A stretch of DNA of 64,000 bases from an uncultured Hungatella sp. (GTDB lineage Bacteria; Bacillota; Clostridia; Lachnospirales; Lachnospiraceae): contig CAMUJH010000002.1 of the NCBI GenBank assembly GCA_947089145.1, forward strand, positions 1 through 64,000. Direction: 5' to 3'. Of the stretch, positions 42,241 through 51,990 are shown one piece after another. Every line of letters begins with the position of its first letter. The first letter of the stretch is position 1. The notes beneath the pieces were generated by a model that was not told the DNA's origin, searched no databases, and worked only from the letters and a program-made list of their open reading frames with translations. Position numbers and translations under genes: made by a program.

Positions 42241-45200
42241 TCAGCGATTTTCTTCCCATGCCCCAGATAAATTTACATAATACTGGCCTATCCACGCATC
42301 TGAAAACATTTTCCCCTTGCTTCCATCAGATATTGGGTTGAAATAATACCATTTGCCATTAATAAATTGCCAATCGGTTAACATCCCTCTATTAATATCA
42401 ATGTAGAACCATCCAGGCAGTGTATAATCATATACAAATCCTTCCTTTGCATAGCTATTAAGGCCAAACGCATACCATGCACCATTAACCTGTTCCCAAA
42501 GGATCTGTTCACGAACTCTGCCAGTACTGTCAGTAATATTGGTTCCCGTAGCATATGTACCATCAAGATAACGTAATCTCCACCCCGTCATATCCTGCTG
42601 CCATATGCAATACCCGGGACCTTCTCCTGTAATGATGCCTGTAACAGCATTTACAGGCCCCTTTTTTCTATCTATAGTTGTTTCTCTAATGGAGGACTGA
42701 GAATCAGAAGACGCCCTTCTTCCTCTTGAGGTTCCATTGTCTCCCACAGGAATACCATTGCCAGAACTGCTTCCGCTATTAGAAGTCCCGCCAGACGAAC
42801 TGCCAGGGCCTGACACATTTCCATTGTTATCCGGTTTCGTTACATCTGATTCATTTTCTCCTGGCTTTGACTCATCTGGTTGATTATCATTCCCAACATC
42901 CGCAGAAGGTCTATCTACTATTTGATCCCCCAACATAGTATCATAAGTCGCTTCAACCGTTTGTCCATCTGTGTGGAGCGCATATTTAGATTTGTCCTTT
43001 CTAATACCATTCTCTAAAATGCCTGTATAAATTTTGCCCTTTTTTAACGGCAAATTATCAAAATATACCGTTCGTATCAGCTCTGCCTCCTTATTGGCAT
43101 CCTTTTCGTACTCCTCTACGATATAATCCATAGTTCCTGCATCATTTCCGATCAGCTTAATTGAAAAATCTTCATCTGGAAGATATATAGTTTTTGTATC
43201 ACCATTAACAGACACATAAGAGCCAATATAATGAGTATCATAAACAGGATTTATTGTATTATTTTCCACTACTCCTACAAGTTCACTGTTATAATACAAA
43301 TATACATCTACTGGACATTTAACTGTTATCTTTTTTGAGATCTGTTTTTTTAATGTTCCTTTAATTGACTCTATAAAGTCTGATTCATCAAATTCATCAC
43401 CCCAAATACATGTGATAAACCAATTTTTAAATACATCGCTTGCATATGGAAGAATCTTGATATTACTCTCTGCAAGTATTGACTCATATAATTGCTCTAA
43501 TTCTGATTTGTACAGCTTTAAGTCCTTATCAACAGCCTTTTTGAAATCGTCTTTTGCCTTTTTCTCTGCATCATTCATTAATTCGTGAAGAGACGCCAAA
43601 TCAGCATATGTTATAAAATCAAGCGTACCTGAATATGCCCCGAGGTTTATCCCGTCCCTATCCAGCAACTCCCATTCAAGAAGATTTGTCGAAGCACTTA
43701 AATGCATATCTTTCCAGACATTATGTAAGGATGTATTTAGCCCCTTCCCAATATCCCTAAATTCCAAAGAAAATTTTATTCTTCTTTTACCTTTTCTTGG
43801 ATACTGAAGGTTATCAATATTTACTGGAATTATAATGCTGCTTTCAATTTTATCAGCATCTTCTGAATAGCTACTAAACAGCTTCTTCTTGACCTGGCTG
43901 TCTGTATCCGGATTTGTAGCAATATCAATCCATTCCGACAAAATAATATTTAACTGATTACTCTGTTCTTCTGTAAAAAGACTTCCCAATGGTATTTTGA
44001 TCAAATCCTGTTCTGAAGCTTTTGTCACTACCTTTTTTAATGCATCTTTTGTCGCATCGGAGTGTATCGGACTGCCTGTAGGTACATTTGTATTCACTGG
44101 AACATCATAATTAATAAATCTTAAAGGTATTTTCTGGGTCAAATCTGCTTTTCCATTACTTTTAACACTGCATGTTACATTAAAATTTATGCCTCTGATA
44201 TCATTGCGCACAGTATACTCTTTGTTAGGATAAATAGGAATTGCAGTGGCAAGTTCACCTCCATATTCTATAATTCCTTTTGAATCTATCCAAGCTATTT
44301 CCTGTAGAAATACATCTTTGTCAAAGGATAACGGAACATTGTTAGAATCAAATATAAATTTCATGGAATCCACATGATATGTAGAGGATTCTTTATCAAC
44401 ACTTATACTATTAGCATATCCATATATATCCTTTTCCTGCTGGTTCTTCAATAACAGATTTGACAATATCACGGGAGATTCATTACTGATTGTTGCTTTT
44501 ATCACTTCTTTTTCAAAATTAAATTTTCCATTCTGATATCCATATATATTTTTGTTTATATCTCTATCGTTTATTTCTAATGATATGTTTAAGTTACACT
44601 TAATCTTTCGTGTAATGGTTTCCCCATCGCTATCTTTAACACTTATCATTGCTGCGCCAGGTTTTAGTACTTTAAAATAACCATAATAAATTCCGCTTTC
44701 TTTATCAAAATAGCTTCCACAATAATGAAACAGATCATTATCGCTGCTTGTCCATACCAAACCGGAATCCTCTGTTTTTATAGTCTCTTTGTTTGTATCC
44801 GTTATGAAGCAACTACCTTTATATATGTCCCCAACAGTACACTTTATCCCCTCTTGACCTGCTAGAGAATCTAATATAGAATCTGACCATTGCAGGCCAC
44901 CTCCTTTTTCAATACTTCCCCGTATCAATTTAATGCTATATGCTAAATTCGCAGGTAAAACTGTTATTTCCGTTCCATCGGGCATATACCACTTGTTCTC
45001 ATCAGAATCATCTGACGCTTTAGGAAGCGAAGCATTAGATAAAGAAAGATTTTTCGGAGTATATATTGTTAACAAATCATCACACCCAGTAAGCAAATTT
45101 CGTACATCTTTTGCTGCTGATAAGTTGAAATTACTCAAGTCTAAATTTGTTAGACTCTCACAGAATTCAAACATACCTAACATATCCGTTAAATTAGATG

Positions 45201-46365
45201 TATCAAAACTACTTAAATTTATGTTTGTCAAATTGTTGCAACTACCGAACATTAAGTCCATATCTGTTACTTTAGATGTATCGAAACTACTTAAATCTAA
45301 ATTTGTAAAATTTTCACCATGACAATTATAGAACATTGAACCCATTTTAGTAACATTAGCTGTATTAAAATTACTCAAATCTAAATTACTAAGCTTCAAG
45401 CAACTTGAAAACATACTATTCATATCGGTTACATGGGAAGTGTCAAAATTACTCAAATCTAGCTTTGTCAGATCATGGCAATCCGAAAACATTCCATTCA
45501 TATTTATTATATTATTTCTTCCAAAACTACTTAAATTTATATCTTTTAAATTTTTGCATCCCCTAAACATCTCATGTACATCTGTTACATTAGACATATC
45601 AAAATTACTTAGATCTAATTCTGTCATTGAACAACCAAAGAACATAGATTCCATATTCGTTACATGAGATGTATCAAAATTACTCAAGTCTAATTCTGCT
45701 AGTCCTGAACAATTATGAAACATATCTTTCATATTAGTTACCTTAGATGTATCAAAATTGCTTAAATTCAATTCTACTAAACTCAAACACTCGTTAAACA
45801 TTTCTTCCATGTCTGTTACATGTGATGTATCAAAGTTACTTATATCTAAGTTTTTTAAATTAGCACATCCAGAAAACATTTTTGAAGCGTTGGTTATTCC
45901 TGTAACATTTATTTCGGCTGTATGTATTCTAAGCCCATACTCTCCCCAAGGCGGAAGTATTCCTAAATATGTTGACATTAACTCATAATCTCCGCTCCCT
46001 TCCACCAAAAGTTTTCCATCCCCATCTATGCTCCAAGTTATATCATTACTTTTCCCTGCATATAAAATATTAGCACTTGAAGGCTGATTGGGATCTGCAA
46101 TTTCTGATGTACCAGCACTCTGCGAACTATCAGGTGATTTACTATTATATAATGTATTATCACTAATTAATTCATCTCCTTTATTATCAGATTTGTAGTC
46201 ATTTTCAAAAATTTCATCTGCAGGCATTGCGTTTGACGAAGTTGCATTTGACGGTGTTGCATTTGGTATAGATGCCTTTGCCTTCAATGGCACATTAGGC
46301 CATGGAATTGATGTAATTAACGTCATTATAATCAATGCCTTTGCTACTGTTCCTTTCCTTTTCAT
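42241..46365 (-). CDS. Secreted BspA-like leucine-rich-repeat surface protein (DUF285 repeats)
   Basis: 1374 residues. A signal peptide ends near residue 31 (LITSIPWPNVPLKAKA), followed by an SNA-rich stretch (ATPSNATSSNAMPADE). From about 155 to 430 there are roughly eleven DUF285/BspA repeats of about 23 residues of the type MF..C..L..LDLSNFDTS.VTDM, a curved LRR solenoid used for adhesion. A long middle region (about 450-1130) is unassigned. A Ser/Gly/Asn-rich linker leads to a C-terminal 140-residue module with W-Y-Y-F repeats (GKWYYFNP, GAWYAFG) of the cell-wall/choline-binding type, shared with the neighbour at 46694-49579. The gene is visibly more A+T-rich than the housekeeping genes, suggesting transfer. 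Likely an adhesin. Confidence 0.88.
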   Translation of the reverse strand: MKRKGTVAKALIIMTLITSIPWPNVPLKAKASIPNATPSNATSSNAMPADEIFENDYKSDNKGDELISDNTLYNSKSPDSSQSAGTSEIADPNQPSSANILYAGKSNDITWSIDGDGKLLVEGSGDYELMSTYLGILPPWGEYGLRIHTAEINVTGITNASKMFSGCANLKNLDISNFDTSHVTDMEEMFNECLSLVELNLSNFDTSKVTNMKDMFHNCSGLAELDLSNFDTSHVTNMESMFFGCSMTELDLSNFDMSNVTDVHEMFRGCKNLKDINLSSFGRNNIINMNGMFSDCHDLTKLDLSNFDTSHVTDMNSMFSSCLKLSNLDLSNFNTANVTKMGSMFYNCHGENFTNLDLSSFDTSKVTDMDLMFGSCNNLTNINLSSFDTSNLTDMLGMFEFCESLTNLDLSNFNLSAAKDVRNLLTGCDDLLTIYTPKNLSLSNASLPKASDDSDENKWYMPDGTEITVLPANLAYSIKLIRGSIEKGGGLQWSDSILDSLAGQEGIKCTVGDIYKGSCFITDTNKETIKTEDSGLVWTSSDNDLFHYCGSYFDKESGIYYGYFKVLKPGAAMISVKDSDGETITRKIKCNLNISLEINDRDINKNIYGYQNGKFNFEKEVIKATISNESPVILSNLLLKNQQEKDIYGYANSISVDKESSTYHVDSMKFIFDSNNVPLSFDKDVFLQEIAWIDSKGIIEYGGELATAIPIYPNKEYTVRNDIRGINFNVTCSVKSNGKADLTQKIPLRFINYDVPVNTNVPTGSPIHSDATKDALKKVVTKASEQDLIKIPLGSLFTEEQSNQLNIILSEWIDIATNPDTDSQVKKKLFSSYSEDADKIESSIIIPVNIDNLQYPRKGKRRIKFSLEFRDIGKGLNTSLHNVWKDMHLSASTNLLEWELLDRDGINLGAYSGTLDFITYADLASLHELMNDAEKKAKDDFKKAVDKDLKLYKSELEQLYESILAESNIKILPYASDVFKNWFITCIWGDEFDESDFIESIKGTLKKQISKKITVKCPVDVYLYYNSELVGVVENNTINPVYDTHYIGSYVSVNGDTKTIYLPDEDFSIKLIGNDAGTMDYIVEEYEKDANKEAELIRTVYFDNLPLKKGKIYTGILENGIRKDKSKYALHTDGQTVEATYDTMLGDQIVDRPSADVGNDNQPDESKPGENESDVTKPDNNGNVSGPGSSSGGTSNSGSSSGNGIPVGDNGTSRGRRASSDSQSSIRETTIDRKKGPVNAVTGIITGEGPGYCIWQQDMTGWRLRYLDGTYATGTNITDSTGRVREQILWEQVNGAWYAFGLNSYAKEGFVYDYTLPGWFYIDINRGMLTDWQFINGKWYYFNPISDGSKGKMFSDAWIGQYYVNLSGAWEENR

Positions 46366-46413
46366 ACTGTTTTCCTTTCTTTTTAATAGTAATATGTTCT
46401 TTATAAATTTAAA

Positions 46414-46443
46414 ATTATTTTTAACTTAAAATGATTTGGTCAA
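46414..46443 (-). promoter_or_regulatory. Possible promoter of the 1374-residue BspA gene
   Basis: Minus strand: TTGACC (46443-46438), 18-base spacer, AATAAT (46419-46414), in a very AT-rich leader. Confidence 0.35.
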
Positions 46444-46476
46444 TAAAAAAATACCGAATCCGAATCAAAACGAATT

Positions 46477-46505
46477 GAAAGGCTGATCAATCTAATCAGC
46501 CTTTC
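46477..46505 (-). terminator. Probable terminator after the 961-residue BspA gene
   Basis: GAAAGGCTGAT (46477-46487) pairs perfectly with ATCAGCCTTTC (46495-46505), loop of seven; on the minus strand a moderately T-rich tract follows. It separates the two BspA genes. The remainder of 46506-46693 shows no gene. Confidence 0.55.
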
Positions 46506-46693
46506 CTACAATACCATAGCTTTTCTATTCCGTGGCAACGAAATACCTTCAGATTGTCAGCATTTCAACACTCCCAAACCTCAGTATGAAATTAACTGGC
46601 GACCCTAAGCACATATAATTTTTATGATATTCTGTTAAACTTTTTAGAATCGTTAAAATAAACCTTCTGTTGCCCTAATCACACACGCACCTA

Positions 46694-49579
46694 TCATTTA
46701 TTTTCTTCCCATGCTCCTGAAGCATTTACATAATAGTTATCCACCCATGCATCAGAATACATTTTCCCTTTTGTCCCGTCCGATACCGGATTGAAATAAT
46801 ACCATTTGCCATCAATAAGCTGCCACCCGGTCATCATCCCTGTATTGATGTCAATGCAGAACCATCCGGAAAGCATATGGTCGTATACGAATTTTGCTTT
46901 TGCATAGCCATCTGTTCCAAAAGCATACCATCCGCCATTAACCTGCTCCCAAACAATCTGTTCCTGGGCTTTTCCAGTGCTGTCAGTAATAGTAGTTCCT
47001 GCAGCATAGGTACCATCAAGATAGCGTAATTTCCACCCTGTCTCATCCTGCTGCCATGCACTATGGCCAGGCCCTTTGCCTGTAATAATACCTGTTACGG
47101 TATTTACATACCCTTTTTTATTATCTATAGATGTCCTGCCAGAGGGTGTCAATGCGGAGGAGGAAGAACCGGTGCCGCCTGCTGATTTTGAACCGCTGCC
47201 AAGCCTATAAAGATTAGCTCCGGAAACGCTTCCGCCATTAGATGAACTTCCAGAACCAGAGGAACTTCCAGAGCCTGAAGAACTACTAGAACCCGTCGAA
47301 CCGCCGGAGCCCGTTGAGCCGCCGGAACCCGTTGAACCACCAGATCCCGTTGAGCCGCCGGAACCTGTCGAACCGCCGGAACCCGTTGAACCGCCAGAGC
47401 CCGTCGAACCGCCGGAACCCGTTGAACCGCCGGAGCCTGCTGAACCGCCGGAACCCGTTGAATTCCCACCATTGCCTGGTTTTGTCTCTTCTTCTTTTTC
47501 CTCAATATAAAGCCAAACTAATGTGCTCTTACTTCCGTCCAACAGCCTTGCCTCGATCTCTACATCCCCTGATTTCAGTGCCGTCACAAGGCCGGATGCC
47601 GTTACTGTTGCGATTGATTCGTCTAAGGATTTCCAAACAATATCTTTATTCGTCGCATTATCCGGTTTAATTTCAACAGTTAACTGGATCGTGCTGCCAA
47701 CCGTTATCTGCCCATCCGGAACTGGAATCTCTAAGAAATCCACTGGAACAGGGCGGGAACCACCAAAAGGAATAAATGTAATTTTACCATGATATGGCCC
47801 CACATTATACTTCTCCATATAAGCTTTTGCAGAAGAGCCTGCATATCCATAAAGGTCTACAGGGTAGCCTTCAGGACCTTTTCCAGATCCGCTGACAATA
47901 AACGCCTCACAAAATCCATATGAATATTCGCCAAAATCAGCCTCTTGATTGTAAACATTCAATACCTTAAGGTTTTTGCAATTATAAAATGCCTCCGTAC
48001 CTATATACCTTAAGCTTTTTGGCAATGTAACACTAGATAATTTTTCACATGCCGCCATCCCCATGTCAGCAATTCCAAGAATGCCTTCTTCTACTTTACA
48101 GTCACTGTCTATATTATAATTATCATCTGCACCAATGATCCATATTCCTAAATAAAGAAGTCCGTTTCTCCAGTTTTTGCTGTTATTATAATAAGCTGTT
48201 CCAAAAAATGCGCTGCTGCCTATATGCCTTACGCTTTCCGGGATAGTTATATCCGCTAAATTGCCACACTCATAAAAAGCCGCATAACCAATATCGGTAA
48301 TGCCCTCTGGAATCGTCACAGTAGTTAAATAGCTTCCCTTTTCGAATATATATTCCGGAATGCTTTCTGTCCATCCAAATTCAATATTGCACCCGCTTCC
48401 AATAGGGCCTGCACTTTTCAGTTTTCCGCAATTTTTAAATACAGAGCCAAATCCCGAATCGAACTTTTTTAGACTGTTTGGCAAAGTAATTCTGGCTAAA
48501 TTGGTGCAGTTGGAAAACGCAGAACTTCCAAGCTCCGTCACCCCTTCCGGAATAACGATGCTTGTTAAACTGCTGCAATTCTCAAATGCATGCATGTCAA
48601 CTTCCGTAACCCCATTTGGTATATCTATGCCGGTTAAGCTGCCGCACCCGCTAAATGTAGAATAGCCGATCTTGGTAATGCCCTTGGGAAGATTTACATT
48701 AGTCAGGCTGCTGCAGTCTTCAAATGCAGAATAACCAATCTCAGTAATACTCTCCGGAAGAATCACTTTCGTCAAACTGCTGCAATTCTCAAATGCACTC
48801 CTGGGAATAGATTCCGTCCAACCAAATTCGATGCTGCATCCACTTCCCTTGGGGCCTGCGCTCGTCAGACTCTTACAGCCTGAAAGTGCCATATTTTCTA
48901 TAACTGTAACGCTTTCGGGAATAATTAGCTTTTCCAGTTTACTGCACCCTGCAAATGCCCTGTCACCAATAATATTTACGCCTTCTGGTATGGTAATGCT
49001 AGTGACAGAATCCCCATTTTCGCTAAATGCAGATTCCCCTATTTCTGTTACCCCTTCCGGTATAACAACAGCCCCGCCATTTCCAATATACTTTTTTAAA
49101 CAAGTTGTTTCACCATCTGTAATAATCTCAAACTCTGCCGTATTCACCAATGCACTCTCTGCATTTTTTTCAGATACATCATATAGCTGACTTGCAGCCG
49201 CCTCAATTGTTACTGTCTCACTTGGCTGCAAAACAGGATATGAATCTTCTTCCTCGTCATCAGCAGCTGTCTCAAATTCCTCTTTATCCTTTGATACATT
49301 CTCCGTATCTTCCTTAGATTCTGCATTTGACGGACTTGCAGCAGTCTCTGCCTTCTGTAATACGTTTAGCCATGAAACCGGTTGAGAATCTTCATTATCA
49401 ACAGCAATCTCATAGTTTTCCCGGTTCTCCAAAACACTTTCTGCATTTTCCTCAGGTTCTGCATTTGACGGACTTGCAGCTCTGGTAGCGGCTATGGTCA
49501 TCAGTTCCGTACCAGGCCATGGAATTGAAGTTGCCAGTACCATCATAGCCAATGTTTTTGCCAATATTCTCTTCTTCAT
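46694..49579 (-). CDS. Secreted BspA-like surface protein with LRR_5 repeats and Ig-like domain
   Basis: 961 residues. Signal peptide (MVLATSIPWPGTELMTIAATRA), then two ASPSNAE blocks in an acidic stretch. From about 150 to 590 there are LRR_5 (Treponema/BspA type) repeats such as ITEIGYSAFEDCSSLTNVNLP. A BIG_2 Ig-like domain follows (about 630-710: VGSTIQLTVEIKPDNATNKDI, SGLVTALKSGDVEIEA). A Gly/Ser linker built of ten 18-bp units comes next, then the same C-terminal wall-binding module as the neighbour (NGGWYAFGTDGYAKAKFVYD). It should be exported and held on the wall as an adhesin. Its own promoter lies about 175 bp upstream. Confidence 0.9.
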   Translation of the reverse strand: MKKRILAKTLAMMVLATSIPWPGTELMTIAATRAASPSNAEPEENAESVLENRENYEIAVDNEDSQPVSWLNVLQKAETAASPSNAESKEDTENVSKDKEEFETAADDEEEDSYPVLQPSETVTIEAAASQLYDVSEKNAESALVNTAEFEIITDGETTCLKKYIGNGGAVVIPEGVTEIGESAFSENGDSVTSITIPEGVNIIGDRAFAGCSKLEKLIIPESVTVIENMALSGCKSLTSAGPKGSGCSIEFGWTESIPRSAFENCSSLTKVILPESITEIGYSAFEDCSSLTNVNLPKGITKIGYSTFSGCGSLTGIDIPNGVTEVDMHAFENCSSLTSIVIPEGVTELGSSAFSNCTNLARITLPNSLKKFDSGFGSVFKNCGKLKSAGPIGSGCNIEFGWTESIPEYIFEKGSYLTTVTIPEGITDIGYAAFYECGNLADITIPESVRHIGSSAFFGTAYYNNSKNWRNGLLYLGIWIIGADDNYNIDSDCKVEEGILGIADMGMAACEKLSSVTLPKSLRYIGTEAFYNCKNLKVLNVYNQEADFGEYSYGFCEAFIVSGSGKGPEGYPVDLYGYAGSSAKAYMEKYNVGPYHGKITFIPFGGSRPVPVDFLEIPVPDGQITVGSTIQLTVEIKPDNATNKDIVWKSLDESIATVTASGLVTALKSGDVEIEARLLDGSKSTLVWLYIEEKEEETKPGNGGNSTGSGGSAGSGGSTGSGGSTGSGGSTGSGGSTGSGGSTGSGGSTGSGGSTGSGGSTGSSSSSGSGSSSGSGSSSNGGSVSGANLYRLGSGSKSAGGTGSSSSALTPSGRTSIDNKKGYVNTVTGIITGKGPGHSAWQQDETGWKLRYLDGTYAAGTTITDSTGKAQEQIVWEQVNGGWYAFGTDGYAKAKFVYDHMLSGWFCIDINTGMMTGWQLIDGKWYYFNPVSDGTKGKMYSDAWVDNYYVNASGAWEENK
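47289..47468 (-). repeat. Ten tandem 18-bp units encoding STGSGG
   Basis: Ten units of consensus GAACCCGTTGAACCGCCG (plus strand reading), in frame, encode the flexible linker of the BspA protein. Units differ by one to four bases, mostly synonymous. Prone to slippage, so the linker length may vary between strains. Confidence 0.85.
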
Positions 49580-49753
49580 GTTCGTTCCTTTCTTTTTGGG
49601 ATATAATCTTTCGTTTAATCCTTCTGCTGATTCTTAGTAAATACAGCTGCTTTCGGATTATCCTTTGAGCATCACCTCTCGTTATAGTCAAAATAACCTA
49701 TAAGTCAGCAGAATTTTTCCGCAAAATAGTGCAATCCCCAAATTAGTAAGCCC

Positions 49754-49781
49754 ATTATACCCCCCCGAAGAAGAATTTCAA
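49754..49781 (-). promoter_or_regulatory. Promoter of the 961-residue BspA gene
   Basis: Minus strand: TTGAAA (49781-49776), 16-base spacer containing a run of seven G, then TATAAT (49759-49754). The leader of about 170 bases contains a short open frame (MLKG) with a ribosome site. The G run in the spacer could allow slippage-based phase variation. Confidence 0.6.
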
Positions 49782-49856
49782 TACTATAATTGAACAAATT
49801 TAAGTTTTCGCCAAAGTTGCTGCTCCATGCCAGAACGTCTGCCCACCGGGCACACC

Positions 49857-49906
49857 AAAAAAGGCCATCGCCCATGGACAGCAGTCCAGCACGATGGCCT
49901 TTTCCT
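49857..49906 (-). terminator. Terminator of the MFS gene
   Basis: AAGGCCATCG (49861-49870) pairs with CGATGGCCTT (49892-49901); on the minus strand TTTTTT follows. Confidence 0.75.
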
Positions 49907-49928
49907 GATATATTAAAAATGAGTCGAT

Positions 49929-51230
49929 TTACTGCTCCAGCTTCCAGATATCTCTATTCCGTCTGAAATACAGGCACACGCCAATCCCTGCAAATGCAAT
50001 GGCAAAAAACAGAAATGCGGCCCCGGAGCCTTTTCCGCTTCCAAACATCTTCACCAGCACGCTGTCCGGGCCCTGCGCTGCCATAACCGGTTCAAACACC
50101 TGATCCACCAGAAACCCGCCCAGGAAATATCCTATGGGAATGGTGAAAAACTGCAGCGAATTCCGCACTGAGTACACCCGTCCCTGCATCTTCTCCGGCA
50201 CACGAAGCCGCAAAATGGCGTCCAGGTTGGTGCTCATGACAGGTATGGCGATCCAGCCCAGAACGCCTCCCGCACACCATGCCAAAGGCGTCCTGCCAAA
50301 TGCCAGAAGGAAATTTTCTGTGCTCATGGAAAACAGCAGGCAGTTGCAGATAACCCGCACCCTGCTTTTAGGCGCTTTCATAAAGGAAGCCGCAATGCTT
50401 CCTGCAAATGTGGCAATGCCAATCACCGCGTTGACCAGTCCCAGAACCTTTTCGCTTCCTCCGTTTCTGGAAAGCATCATAGCCGGAAATGCCGCTTCAT
50501 AGACAGATGCCACCAGATTGATTGCCGCCAAAAACAGGATCAGATTAAGAATCCCCTGCTCCTCCTTTAAAAATGCAATGCCCTTCCTAGCCGAGGCAAG
50601 CAGCTTCTCCTTTCCGCCTGCATCCTCCCTGTCTTCCGGAATCCGGATAAAAAATATCAGGGTTAAAAAGGCGGTGCCAAAGGTAAACAGATCAAAGGCC
50701 ACCACTGCCCCCATGCCCGCAAGCCCTAAAACCGCAGTGGCAATAACAGGCGTCAGAATGGTATTAAGGGAGGAGGCAAAGTATTTCAGCCCTCCCACCC
50801 GCTGGTAATACTTCTTCGGCAGCACTCTTGTGGTAGCCACCTCTGACGCCGGCTGCTGTATTGTGTTCATCAGGCCGTTTACCGTATTCAGCAGGTAAAG
50901 ATGCCCAAGCCCCAGGGTTCCTCTCCGCAGCCAAAGCAGCATCGCCACTGTGGTCAGCGCAGCTATGGAGTCACATGCCAGCATGGTGATCTTTTTGTTC
51001 CACCTGTCGCTTAAGGCCCCCGCAAAAATGCTGAACACCACATAGGGCGCATAGGAGCTAACCATCAAAAGCGCTGTCATCAGCGCAGAACCTTTCTGGG
51101 AATAAGACCAGATTACCAGCGCATAGCTTGTCATGGCACTGCCCAATCCGGAAAAAGACTGAGTCAGCCAAAGCAGCAGAAACGTCCTCATTTCCCGCAA
51201 GCTTTTCATATTTTCTTTAAAATTTTTCAT
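49929..51230 (-). CDS. MFS efflux transporter (macrolide-efflux-like)
   Basis: 433 residues, about twelve membrane segments. N-terminus FLLLWLTQSFSGLGSAMT and the loop SIFAGALSDRWNKKITM (the MFS motif A G-x-x-x-D-R) match the DHA3/MefA-like group; the C-terminal half shows RVPEKMQGRVYSVRNS. Expected to export a drug or other hydrophobic compound; the substrate is unknown. AAAGGAG precedes the ATG. Single gene. Confidence 0.85.
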   Translation of the reverse strand: MKNFKENMKSLREMRTFLLLWLTQSFSGLGSAMTSYALVIWSYSQKGSALMTALLMVSSYAPYVVFSIFAGALSDRWNKKITMLACDSIAALTTVAMLLWLRRGTLGLGHLYLLNTVNGLMNTIQQPASEVATTRVLPKKYYQRVGGLKYFASSLNTILTPVIATAVLGLAGMGAVVAFDLFTFGTAFLTLIFFIRIPEDREDAGGKEKLLASARKGIAFLKEEQGILNLILFLAAINLVASVYEAAFPAMMLSRNGGSEKVLGLVNAVIGIATFAGSIAASFMKAPKSRVRVICNCLLFSMSTENFLLAFGRTPLAWCAGGVLGWIAIPVMSTNLDAILRLRVPEKMQGRVYSVRNSLQFFTIPIGYFLGGFLVDQVFEPVMAAQGPDSVLVKMFGSGKGSGAAFLFFAIAFAGIGVCLYFRRNRDIWKLEQ

Positions 51231-51480
51231 AGACTTTGCTCCTTTTCAAATAAAAATTTATTGAAATCTGCAAAGTCCAAGAGCAGTTCCTATGCTCCTT
51301 TCTCCATGCAATCCTGCTCTAAAAGACTTTGCATGGAGTATTTGCAATGCATAGATAAGTACTGTTTACCCGCACATTCGTTCCCTCCTTCCTCATAACG
51401 GTTCCATTCTACCACACCTATGATGAAAATAAAATCATTTTCTTATATGCCCGTGGGCCTTTGCCCCGCAATGCGCCGTC

Positions 51481-51509
51481 TTGACACGCCGGCCTCTATC
51501 CGGTACAAT
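51481..51509 (+). promoter_or_regulatory. Promoter of the DUF3842 gene
   Basis: TTGACA (51481-51486), 17-base spacer, TACAAT (51504-51509). The remaining intergenic sequence 51231-51480 holds a partial repeat of AGACTTTGC / GCAAAGTC words but no gene. Confidence 0.7.
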
Positions 51510-51564
51510 AAACTCCATCTAATGCAATAAAGACACTTCGCAAAAACGGAAAAGAGGACAGCCT

Positions 51565-51969
51565 ATGAAAATCACCATTATCGACGGACAGGGCGGCAAA
51601 ATGGGCCGGACGGTCATCGAACAGCTGAAAAAACGCCACCCGGATCTGGAACTGTACGCCATCGGCACAAACAGCACCGCCACCGCTTCCATGGTAAAAG
51701 CCGGCGCAGACTACGGCGCCACGGGAGAGAATCCCTGCATTGTCAATGCCCGTGACTCTGACATCATAATCGGCCCTATCGGCATCGTTTTTGCTGACGC
51801 GCTGTTAGGCGAGATCACTCCGGCCATTGCCCAGGCCATCGGCTCCAGCAAGGCCTACAAGATCCTGATTCCGGTAAACCGGTGCAACCACTATATTGTG
51901 GGATGCAAAGAAACCGGACTGGGCGAATACATACGCTTAGTATGCGAAAAGGTGGACTCCCTGATTTAA
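51565..51969 (+). CDS. DUF3842 family protein
   Basis: 134 residues, Rossmann-like: MKITIIDGQGGKMGRTVIEQL at the start is a nucleotide-binding-type loop, and DSDIIIGPIGIVFADALLGE and the cysteine pair region (NRCNHYIVGCKE) are conserved in this family, common in Clostridia. Function is not established. AGAGGA lies six bases before the ATG. Convergent with the MATE gene. Confidence 0.88.
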   Translation: MKITIIDGQGGKMGRTVIEQLKKRHPDLELYAIGTNSTATASMVKAGADYGATGENPCIVNARDSDIIIGPIGIVFADALLGEITPAIAQAIGSSKAYKILIPVNRCNHYIVGCKETGLGEYIRLVCEKVDSLI

Positions 51970-51984
51970 AGGAGTCCGCCTTTT
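51949..51984 (+). terminator. Terminator overlapping the DUF3842 stop codon
   Basis: GGTGGACTCC (51951-51960) pairs with GGAGTCCGCC (51971-51980), one mismatch, then TTTT. The stop codon lies in the loop. Confidence 0.7.
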
Positions 51985-51990
51985 CCTGTA

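Noticed and set aside
44900..45900. Repeated 69-bp pattern in the BspA gene
   Set aside because: It is the coding of DUF285 leucine-rich repeats, not a DNA repeat element.
47289..47468. Regular 18-bp repeats resembling a CRISPR array
   Set aside because: No spacers; units are contiguous and in frame, coding the STGSGG linker.
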